From assembly GCA_030386875.1 (NCBI GenBank), contig CM059575.1, positions 49,754,859 through 49,818,858 on the forward strand: DNA of 64,000 bases, in the 5' to 3' direction. The position numbers were made by a program, and so were the translations under genes. Shown here piece by piece: positions 12,401-24,400 of the stretch. Below the pieces are notes generated by a model, which saw nothing but the letters and a program-made list of their open reading frames with translations, ran no database searches and had not been told where the DNA came from. How positions within the stretch are numbered: position 1 is the first letter of the stretch; every line of letters starts with the position of its first letter. Source of the DNA: Morinoia aosen. Lineage: Eukaryota > Arthropoda > Malacostraca > Amphipoda > Talitridae.

Positions 12401-15400
12401 TAGGGCTAAAAATTAGGTGTCTCTCCAATGACTGTTCTAATATGCGCTGTCGCAAGACTATAAAGCACGTTAAAATTATGGACGCGGTGTTTCATAAGCT
12501 CGTCCTGCTATCCTGCTAACGGTAAAATAAAGAAGCATCGAAATGTCACATTAAAAACCCGGAAATGGCTGTAGCAATCACTAGCGGGCCCATTAATAAA
12601 GCATAAGCTTGAAGTTTAGGAAATATTTCCCTTCGTCTGATCATAAATTTGCCCGGGAAGGGTCGCAGGTCGGCCATTTGAGTTGGCTTTAAGAAATTAT
12701 AACTGATGTTCTCGGAGGAGATGGGAGCCGCATCCTGCTCCGCAGCTCATGCACCCCACGCCTGCGAGGCAGCTGACGAGCATCAGGTGCACACGCTTGT
12801 TGCTCGCAGCACTGAAACGCTCATTTTCCAATGTGTGACTTCGATGAGGAGAAAATAGGAGAAGGAAAGTAAAATCCACTTGCAAACAAAAGAGAGAGAG
12901 ATAATGAAAGAGAGAGCTATGTACTAGGTAAATATTGGGAGGCGGAATGGCCTCTACGTTAGGCCGCAGCATCTGGTGTAGCCGCCTGAGCGAGCGGCAT
13001 CTGAGCGCGCAATTATGTAGACTACGAGAGCGTTCAGGCATTACGCATAAGCTCGAGCTGCTGCTGCTGCTGCCTCGGGGGCTGCCGTTCCTAATTATAC
13101 CCACCTCAGGTCTCAGAGAAAAAGTGCACAACTTAAATGCTCCATACTACCGCACGGTGAGTTGAAATCTTACGTTGATGAAAAGGATTCCGCACCTGTA
13201 ATTCGTTCTCCACAATTCGTGTATCATGGCTACGGAACGCATTACAGCAACACCGAAACAATGGCGTTCCCCAGCAATTTATTTTGCCTGAGAATTGTTC
13301 TTCTCTTACCGGCAGAAAAAAGACACGGTTGGGGAACTGGCATCCTTTACGAGAATATTGAAGTTTAACTGCGGTATTCATTCCGAGAAATCTTAGTGAA
13401 TTGCAGCTTCTTTTAGAGTGTTCAGCTCGTATCAAAAATATACTTTTAATTATATTTTGAGATGCTACATTATCTTTCTGCTTTTCTCATTCGCCAAAGT
13501 TACTAACATATTTGTAATTAAGCTGTGTTAAGTTGCAGAAAGATGCAATGTGAACACTGTAACCAATTCGGACACAATTTATGCAACTCTAATGGGACCG
13601 TAGGGCGACGAGACTAAAAATTTATAATCAAATGAACATTAAACTAAACTGGGTAATTTTTTACTTCTGATTAAAAGGTTCCGGCAATTGGACTAGCGAA
13701 AGATAGCGTAGAAAAATAAAATGACAAACTCAGTAACACTATTTTTGACACGGAAGAATAAGCTGTCGCAGTTGAATTACAATCAGGAAGTATTTCCGAG
13801 TAATTGAATATTTATTCGCTGAAACATTGGTAACAAAACGCCATAAGATTATGCCTGACTAGTTCAGAGACAAAATTAAGTAGCCACAAAAAGCTACACA
13901 TTTTTATCGCAGAAGAAATTTCACGTGTAACTTTACGCATAATCATTAGCATTCCCACCGCAGAAAAATTGACTAATATATTGACCCATAGACAATTAGA
14001 CATCACGTGCATTCCTACCGTAGGAAAATTGACTTGTATAGTGATGGCGGTAAACCTTAGACCAGCTTCGCATCAGTGCTCCTTACAGTCTATACACGTT
14101 TTTTAAGGGAGTTTCTTGCACTCAGCGGTGTAACATTTCTTATACGCTGCTTCTCAGCGCCCATCGGTACTTTTTCACCAACTTCAACGTTTCATAAAAC
14201 GCCTTCAAGTGATCAAAATTAATTGTATTATGCTTTCAATGCAAAAAATTACTCGGGCTTCTCTCAATTGGAGCAGGGACAGTCAGTGCGATTTGCCGCA
14301 CTAAACATGCAAGTGACAAATATGGCCAATTATACTCTGAAAAAAAGCGGTCGCCGTGCTCCCTTCAGTATTGTACCACCAAGAAAGCAAGGTTTTGGGG
14401 TCGCAAAGAAACTTAATCTTGTAATATCACAAAAGAGAAGTGATATCAGATCAAACCATAACAGTCGCTTGGCTCGAGAATTAACATCCAGGTTTTCTCA
14501 ATACCGTCGTTGCACAAACAACGAAAAATATACTCCTGAAGAATATGAAAATTTTATCTCGGCATTCTGTATAGATGCTTCTGTTCTCCGGACATGAATA
14601 ACCGCCTTGATTTCTGCAAAAAATGCTAGAATTGAAGAGCAAAACAATGGCACAATGTGATGTTCAGTAACAGAAGCATTTTAAAGTTGTGCAGGGTTAA
14701 CCATTCCATAATAGTTAACCATTCCATAATAAACGGTCGTTTATCTCCTCAGCTATAAGTCTAAATCTGACCAAGATTGAAACAGTGGAACCTCCAGACA
14801 GTATGAGGGTGTGGGATGCCTGTGGTGGTAAAAAAGGCTCGGCCAAAAATTCTATAGGCAGAAGTGGGCTGAATTTGATTCCTTTTATCTGAACAATCTA
14901 GGTAAGAGCATATAATTTTTGCAGCTATTGTGAAAGTTTCATAATACAACTCCAACCCGAGACGTACATTAACTTTTTCCCCAATGTTTTCCATTCATAC
15001 ACGTCGCTCTGTTGTATAATACACGGAGCACAGCAATATCATCAAATACGGTATACGTGCGGTTGACTAGCTCAGTCCCAAAACAATAAACATACAACCT
15101 TAAGTTTTTCACCACAATACCCTTATCGCAAGGTTAAAAGCGGATGTGGTTGAATGAGTGGAAGTCTTTGCTTACAGGAATGCATGCTATTCAGCTTTCA
15201 TTTCAACTGTTTCATCCGAGGCATTACTGGCGCTGGACAGCCCGTAATGCGTCAGGTTGGACGGTCTCTCGCCGGCGCCGCAGACGATGAACACATGGCG
15301 TTTGCACGTTAGCGCTCGTTATTTCAGGTTTTGCATTCTTGTTTTATTATTTGTCAAAGGGAAAGTACAAAGACTGCTTCTATTAGCCGACCTGTACGTC

Positions 15401-18400
15401 GTCATTAAGTGAAAGGGCTGTGAGAACCAAAGAACTCAATCTCTTGGTCTGCAACGCACCCTCCTCGTGGCTGTGGACGGGTCTGCTGTATCTCCGCGAT
15501 GGTAAGGCGAACCTCAGCAGCGCTGAAAAGACGAATGTTTCCCTGACCTCAGAGAGTTTAGAAAATGATAAAATACATTTTCCCCCACTTAGTAGTGTTG
15601 AGATACATACAAGGAAATTTTTATCTTCTTCTCTTCCCCCTAAACTATGAGCTCCAAAAATATGAATGCTCATGTTCATCATCATGCCACAAACGAGACG
15701 ACAGCACAGTGTACCGCAGTATATCCTTGTGAACATTGATGGAATCATCTCATACCACAGCAAGAGATTTATTGTTGAGAAATTCCGACGTAAGCCTGCA
15801 CTTAGAATAGCTGCACTTAATCAAGTCACTAAGTAGAATTAGAAGCTGGTAGTTATCTGGGCCTAGCTGGATGAAGACGGCCTGGTCTCGTCAGCGATTT
15901 CAAATAGGTGTCATAGTCTTATTGTTGAATGTAATCCTGTAAAAGTGTTAGTTTTGTCATAAAAATTGCTTCCTACTATGAAAAACTCGGCGAAACTGAT
16001 TATTGCGGCCAAAAATCTGTGAGTTTGATACTCCAATAATTTGATAAAACTCGATCTTTCATATTAAATAATAGTACTTTACTATGGCAGGAACTTGAGT
16101 TCCCACAAAAAAAAAGAATTTAAGAAGATAGTCCTTTGGCTGTGCATTTCCCCGTTTCCCTCTAGTCAGTGCTGCAGTTGAGCAATCTAACATCTGCTAC
16201 AAATGATTTCTTGTACGCTGGCTCCCCTGTGCTCTGGTTTACGCTTGCTTGAGAACTTAATGTCTTACTAAGTCTTACAAGTTGCTTTCTTGTAATCAAA
16301 ATAAGTAACACAAAATTCTCAATGTAAGAGAAGACCTGGGCCCTTAAGGCCCGAATACACGAACGCTCATCACCGTCACCGATCCTTATGAGAGTCGCTT
16401 AGCCCCACCCAATGCAGCTAAGTCCCACCCACTGCAAGCCAAAATGACCCTAATTTCGTGAGAGACACCGATCCTTATGACCGTCACCGGCATACCAAGC
16501 AAGTTAGATACTTTCCCTCATCAGCGTCAATTACAATGAACGGTGACGGTGAAGAGCGCGCGTGTATAAGCTCGGCAGTGACCGTTCACGCTCACTGCTT
16601 ACTGGTGGGCGGGGCTTAATGCAGCTCATGATGATCGGTGACGGTGAAAAAAGCGTGCGTGTATTTTGGCCTTGAGTCTGTGGGCGACAAGGATGGCCAT
16701 GTACAACCTAAAAAAAAGGAAGTTTCGCACGCTGTCCAGTACTGTAACACAAAAAAGCTAGCCAAGCAAGGGGCTTGCAAGAAGACTCTTTTCCACATTA
16801 ATATCTATAAACGAGAAATGAATTCAGTTGCAGCCATAACAGCCGTTGACCTCAGGAAAAAAGATCCTGAATTTCTTTAAAATGTTTCTGTTAGACAGAT
16901 CCAATATCGATTACAGAAAAATCTAGAAATGCCAGTTCGACGAGCGCTAAATCAATGCTGGTAAAGACAAAAAGGATGCTATTTTAGCGAGAGCTCTACC
17001 GCCATATATCGCCTACCCAGGTGCAATTTGAGATGTACAAATTGAGTGTTTATCGCGAAATTAAATATTTTGAAATAAGTAATATCCATTAGTAACCTAA
17101 CCTAACCTAACCTAACCTAACATCACGCTCTAGTATTAGCTAGAAGTAGATCTCATGCTACAGTGTGGTAGACCTCACGTTATTGGCACCCAAAAAAGAA
17201 ATGGTTTGATTTCTGTAGAAACCAAAGAATGGAAATCAAAGAACTGGTAGAAATGGATGTTCAGTGGCGATTGCACGTTTAGTCAGAAGCAGCTCCTAAA
17301 TTGTTCGTCGTCCCAGTGCGGCATCCAGATGACTCGCGGTGCAAAGAAAAGTGAAAAACCCAAACGAAAGTGTGGGGTGCCTGTTAGGCTAATAAAAACT
17401 AGAGTTTGTTTCCTTGTTCGGTGGAAATGAGGTCAATGGCCAGTGGTGGATTCTGTTTGAGTTGTCATGCTCTATACATGCACAGCATAGAAATTTTATG
17501 ACTATTGCATTTGAATCAGCTTTCATGTAATTTTCCTTTCAGACGCCTAAGAGCAATTGAGCGGTACCTTACTCATTAATAACTAAAATAGTAAAATTTT
17601 ATGAGTCGGCAGAAGGTGAAAGGAATTGTTACTTAGCACAGGACAGCACTGCATGATCCTCGCAATGATTTTCTGCAGATGCACATTACTGCCTCAAAGT
17701 GCTCCCATAACTGGTTAACCAAAACGTACGTACCCGAGCAATGGAGTGATGCGGATCATTCCATAATAAACGGAAGACATTCACTTTGGGTTCCGGACAC
17801 TTTTAAAAATAAATGAGGGATGCAATGAAGGGAAAGATAATTGTAGGTCGTCAACATTCGCAAAGTCAAAATGATACATTAAAGGTTACGCTGAAAGCAA
17901 TTTCGCTCCGAGTAAAAGCCGTGAGAAAGTGTAACGAGTCGCAAGCCTTCGATGCTCAAGCACGACGGATGCAAGAGAGAATGCAGTACTTAGAAAAGTC
18001 TCTTCGAAAGATGGCGTACCTTTATGCTCTTTTATTTTTATAAACGAATAGAAATTTTCGCTTTAAAGCACCAGATATGAAATGATTGACAGAGTGATGT
18101 TATCTTACTACTCATAAAATAACAACCGTGCTATCATCACTTTGAAAAAATATATCAATATCAAACGCAAAAAAGTTTCTTGTGTTAAGAGAAAAAGTGT
18201 GACAACGTAGACGAAATATTTGTTTGATTATGGTAGCTGAGGCTGAAGCAGTACTTCTTACAGCAGCCACGTCCTGCCTTGGTAGCCGGGTCTTGCCTTG
18301 TAGTAGCCGGGTCTCGTCTTGTAGTTGTCGGGTCTTACCTTGTAGCAGCCGGGTCTTGTCTTATAGCAGCCGGGTCTTGTCTTATAGCAGCCGGGTCTTG

Positions 18401-21400
18401 CCTTGTAGTAGCCGGGTCTCGTCTTGTAGTTGTCGGGTCTTACCTTGTAGCAGCCGGGTCTTGTCTTATAGCAGCCGGGTCTTGCCTTGTAGTAGCCGGG
18501 TCTCGTCTTGTAGTAGCCGGGTCTTCCCTTGTTGCAGCCAAGTCCGTCGAGCATCAGTCGGGTCTGTCGAGCAGCCGCCAAAATCTGCTAGGTGCACGAC
18601 ATTCACATCTCGTGAGGGAGAGGAGAGCGAAGCAAGACAGCTAGCGGGCAGAAAGTGCCATTGCATCTGCGCTCTTTAACTTAATAGCACACTTCCTGCC
18701 GCTCTCCAGCACCCCCGCCAGCCCACCACTTGTGTGTCAGCTCCTGTCACAACCCACGGGACGCGACGGCCAGGGAGAGGTTCGGGCGCTGTGTGCAGGA
18801 CCTCGGACTCAGATGCGTAGCAAGCCGGCACTATGAAAGTGCATTTTAATTTTAATTCACGTTGTATTTACCGACAATCAGGTTATTTCAGGCGAGTGAA
18901 AAGCTAGAAATTTATGTAGCAACATTTTTTCTGCCGAAATGTTAGAAATATCAAAAAGTTTACTACATTTTTATTTCACAAAAAACTAAAATGCACTCGT
19001 GTTTGGACTAAACATCAGATCCCGCTATTCAAACTGACGTGCCATGAATTGACAGGGCAGGTACCAAGTAGGCACAGGACAGGTACCAAGCAGGCACAGA
19101 GCAGGTACTTACCATGCAGGTTCATGAGAAGTATTAAGCAGGCACAAGGCAGGTACCACAAAGGCTCATGAGGGGTACCAAGCAGGTACAAGGCAGGTAC
19201 CATGCAGGGTCAGGACATTGCCATCAAAACACGAATTAAGAAGCAGTAAAATGGAGGACCTTTGGTCCCGTCCCAAAGCTGGATGAGCTGTCGGCTGGTA
19301 TAATTCAGCCCGTAAGCTCACCGCGTGATCTGGCACTGACACATGGGCCCCGAGCGCGGCACTGGAGGCCGCAACATTCAGTGCAGCGGGCGATTACACC
19401 ATTAATTTTCTAATGGCATCCGCCACGCATAATTTAATAGTGTTTTAACAAGTTCTTGTGCGATATTTTTTACGAGTGCCTCACAGCTATCCCTTATCGT
19501 ACTCAAATAACGATTGTTGATGGGGGGATTATAGCCTTGTGGGAGAAGGAAGCTCGAAAAACGTCATCACTTGCGTCACCAGACCTAATTGATATACACT
19601 GCGATCACACAAACACACACTGATGGTTTGTTTGTGTTTGTGTGACTGCATTGTGTATTTGTGTGATTGCAGTGTGTGTTTGTGTGACTGCAGTGTGTGT
19701 TTGTGTGACTGCGGTGTGTGTTTGTGTGACTGCAGAGTGTGTTTGTGTGACTGCAGAGTGTGTTTGTGTGACTGCAAAGTGTGTTTGTGTGACTGTAGAG
19801 TGTGTTTGTGTGACTGCAGAGTGTGTTTGTGTGACTGCAGAGTGCGTTTGTGTGACTGTAGTGTGTGTTTGTGTGACTGTAGTGTGTGTTTGTGTGACTG
19901 CAGTGTGTGTTTGTATGACTGCAGTGTGTGTTTGTGTGACTGCAGTTTGTGTTTGTGTGACTGCAGAGTGTGTTTGTGTGACTGCAGAGTGTGTTTGTGT
20001 GACTGCAGAGTGTGTTTGTGTGACTGCAAAGTGTGTTTGTGTGACTGTAGAGTGTGTTTGTGTGACTGCAGAGTGTGTTTGTGTGACTGCAGAGTGCGTT
20101 TGTGTGACTGTAGTGTGTGTTTGTGTGACTGTAGTGTGTGTTTGTGTGACTGCAGTGTGTGTTTGTATGACTGCAGTGTGTGTTTGTGTGACTGCAGTTT
20201 GTGTTTGTGTGACTGCAGAGTGTGTTTGTGTGACTGCAGTTTTTGTTTGTGTGACTGCAGTGTGTGTTTGTGTGACTGCAGAGTTTGTTTGTGTGACTGC
20301 AGTACGTGTTTGTGTGACTGTAGTGTGTGTTTGTGTGACTTAAGAGCGTGTTTGTGTGACTGCGGTGTGTTTTTGTGTAACTGCAGTGTGTGTTTGTGTA
20401 ACTGCAGTGTGTGTTTGTGTGACTGCGATGTGTGTTTGTGTGACTGCAGAGTGTGTTTGTGAGGCTGCTTTGTGTATTTGTCAGGGTGCTTGCGTGTTTG
20501 TGTGATAACCGTATGTGGTTTGTGTTTGTATGTATATATGTTTGTAACTACAGTGTGTTTGCGTAACTGCAGTGTGTTTGTGAACTATAGTGTGTGTTTG
20601 TGTGCCAGTAGCGTATGTTTGTAACTACAGAGTGCTTGTATGACTGCAGGGTGTGAGTGTATGTGACTGCAGTGCATGTACTAGAGAGCAGTGCGTATTT
20701 ATGATAGCAGTGTGCCATTGTGTGGGACTATATCGCGTGACCGCGTTGTGAATGTGTATGTGTGTGTATCTGTGTGCTCATATGTTCGTGTGTGCGTGCA
20801 TGTGTACTGACTGTAACTGTGCTACAGCAGCAGTGATAGCTGCTGCTCAGCGTCATCTGTACAGCTGTGGCTACCAAATGCCCTACTGCAGTTGAAACAA
20901 TTGCAGTAAGTATTGTCGGGAGGGAACGTCTACAAATGTTCAGGATCAACTCAACATTCAACGTAAGATAAGGTTCTACATCTTTCCGACATATTATTAA
21001 CTCACGTCCGAAGTTTGAGCAAAGGAGGAGTACCTATAATGTTATTAGTGTTATTGCATTTATCAGTATCATTTTTAAGGCTTGCTAACATCTAGCGGAA
21101 GAGGCAAACTAAATATATCACACCTACACATCCAAATGTGTTCATTTGAGGCAAGATCAGGTGAAGGAGAAGCCAAGCCAAACCGGTTGCAGGGACAACA
21201 GGAGAACAATAGTAATACAGAAGCTCAGGGAATTGGCTTCGACGTCGTATCGAAACTATGACCACCGGGCAATGCTAAAATGGGTGTAGATCGCCGTCTC
21301 GATCGGAGAACGAACACTCTGGGGAAGAAACTGCCGCGCCTCTCATGCAGACAATTTATTCTGACGTGGGTATGCTACCATGTGTGATTTGCCCGTCGGA

Positions 21401-24400
21401 AAACAGGCTCCAGTATTGGTTTTCTTTCTAAACCAGTCAGCTACTATGAAATAAGTTGGAATGACATCCGTTCCGAGTATTGTACTCAAAGATACGAACA
21501 CCTGACTGTCGTGCTTGCGAGACAGCTATATAGCACTACTCAGGCAACGCAGCTGATCAGAAGCCAATAGGCAGTGGAATACTTAAACCTGAAGCATGAC
21601 AAACTGAATGAATCTTTAGTAAGAAATTGTACTCCAGAGACAGGTGCTGAAACAGATCCCAACTAGTTCCATAAAATGAAAGTCCCATAATGTCGTACCT
21701 TTTACATTGAAAACCAATAAATGCCCTAATTTTTTTAATAATTACTACGAAAGAAAGCATGAGACCACAATGAACACTGCCCGTTAGGACTTAAAGCTAC
21801 AACCATGCAACCCTCTCCGCACTTTGAATCCAAACACAGAAAAATCGATAACTATGTAAGCCAGTTCCTTCATAAGTATTCATGAGCCTTGTATCAGCAA
21901 GAAAAAATATAGGTCGTATCGAAATTAGAGAACAATCTCGACACCAGAGCGTGCTGCGAGCTCGACAATAAAGCTCATCTGAACTCGAGACTTCAGCTGG
22001 GCAGTACGAATGGCTTACATGCATGACAATTACCCCAAAATGAGGCCGAGCGTCGGTAGCTTCCAAGTAAATTTGCTGCAGAACAGCGGAGGCTTCACAT
22101 AATTCAGCCCAGAGCAAGCAAGATAAATAACATTCTACTCGGATGGCTACGTATAAATTCCTTGCGAGCGCGAAGGCAGCACGACCGGATAAGCTCCTCA
22201 GTCGAAGGAACTCCAATAGCACTTCTCAACCTTCAATAATTCTTCAAGAGTAAATGGTCTTGGTAATGTACCCCTTCAGAGCAGGCAGACAACTAATTCT
22301 AATACAGTTAAACCTTGCTGACCTCAGGAGCGTCTCAGAAAATATGCCTAGCATCGTGCAAGACAACGACTGCAGAGTCCATTTTGAAGAGTTTTTAGTT
22401 TCCAAGTTGAGCCTGAAGAGTAGGTAGCAATCGCTAAGCAACGGACTGGCTTCCACAACCCCCAATTCTATTTAAATGAACCCGAGAGAGAAATCTAGAA
22501 AACGAGCGAAGAGAGCAGAGCCAAAGGCTTCGGTCCGGTCGCGTTAAACATAGTGTGGCGTGCATTAGACAGTCGGGAGGTAACAATCAACTCCGGGGCA
22601 GCTTCTGCAGCTAGTCGCCTCTGCACCAATATTGCGACCAGCTCCTGCTCTGCTGACACATCTTCTCTGACTCCAGCCATAAGTATTCCACAATAGACGC
22701 TAAATTCTGAAATCATCAATATTTACAACAGACGGGAGGCATTGAAAATCTCATAGTGACATTCGAGAGATAAATGGCAGAACGTTGAAAAATGTTGTCT
22801 CGTTCTAGATTCCAAGTGATGTTGATGTAATAAGCTCGAATGGAATAGAGAACCAGTGCAAAATTTGTGCAACATCTAGGAATCATTGAAGGAATCCAAG
22901 ATGAGAAACAGCCTCGTAAACACGCGAAGTGAAAGAAAAAAATGAGGTACAACGCGAACAATGCTTGAATAAATAAGCCGTGCATGAGTGACAAACAATG
23001 AGGGAGTGAACGTGTAATTTATTCATGACTCATAAGAAATATGAAGCCCACGGAAGCTCCATGTCGTTAACTAGAAGCTCAATTCATTCAAACGCGATTA
23101 ATACTGAATGCACCTACACAACACTGTATTCAATTTTATTTTACGTCCACACAACTAACTATTCTCAAATTGATGGATAGGATTCACTCGTAGTTTAAAA
23201 TTTTTTGCTTGAGAACCATTCTAGGAGCTTAAGATATTTCAAAAGACGAGAAACGTGACATTCAACGCTATGCAAACGCAGGTGTTAACGTGCACTGTTT
23301 TGAGATATTTACGGAATGTTCACCAGCCTATTCGCTGGATACAATTACCTTGTGCCCGCCTGCATTGAAAGGCAAGTATACACAATGAAACTCTATTCGG
23401 ACAAGAAATTAGGAAAATAATTTAGATGACCAATAAAATTATGTTATATATCATATGACATTATTTTACATTACACCACGTTGCTGTCAAACTAAGGCAG
23501 GAGCAATATATAATAAAAGATGAAGCGATCGAGTTGTGCAATGGGAAAATCTAAAGTTGCATGGAAAAATAAAAAAACAAGGAAAATGCGTTAAAAATTG
23601 TTTCAAGCTTAAAATTAGATCGAATCATGATTGGACTACCATAAAAAAGAGAAAAACATCACCTACCAAACAGAGGCAGAAAAAATCAGGTTCCATAGAG
23701 AAGTAAATAACCACCGTAATTAAACTAAAAGTCGCCTTAAGAATATTAGACGAATGTTATATTATGAAAGGTTTAAACAGCTTGCGCGTATCGTCATCAT
23801 TACTGAATGCCATGTTCATGGAGATTTACTTTTCTTTATTAAAGAATTATGATTAGTAGACGGAACGTCATTCTAGTCTGGCGACGCCCCCGTTTTTGCC
23901 CCCAACTCGCCCACACATTGACTAGTTCCAACAAAAGCCCGCATTTGATTCCACATTGTACTGCCTGCAGCAGCGCACCTCTTCATTTGCTGCGCTCCTT
24001 CGCAACAACTCGCATTTTGAGTTTGAATGTTAAATATTTCCAAGCCTACGAACTAAAAATAAAAGATAACTACTGAAATAGAAATCAGAGAGAGGTGGTA
24101 GAAAATTATAAAACAAAAACTTTCTCGGTCCGCTAGCTAGAGTGAGCATTTAAGAACAATATGAACAGGTTTCTGGATCAATTTAGCCAATAAATTGCAT
24201 CACAACTCATTTAAAAAACTGATTCAAAAGGATTTCAAATAAAATATTCATTGCTTGGAATTGAAGTATATTTAAAGGATAGAATAAATAGCGTCTCGTA
24301 AGCTTTACAAGTTATGAGCGACACGAGTCTTAGTAACTGGACTTTTATCCTCCGAAGCCTAACAGTAAAAGGGAAAAAGTCTTATAATATCTCCAGTAAA

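Noticed and set aside
16638..16880. An 80-codon plus frame
   Set aside because: It begins inside the right inverted repeat of the MITE-like element and runs into unrelated flank.
18224..18679. Overlapping long frames on both strands
   Set aside because: Same reason: frames inside the 21-bp minisatellite.
19623..20462. A 279-codon cysteine-rich frame (and a 166-codon His/Lys/Gln frame on the other strand)
   Set aside because: They are translations of a 21-bp tandem array whose period is a multiple of three; several frames are open at once, with no splice signals or start context.
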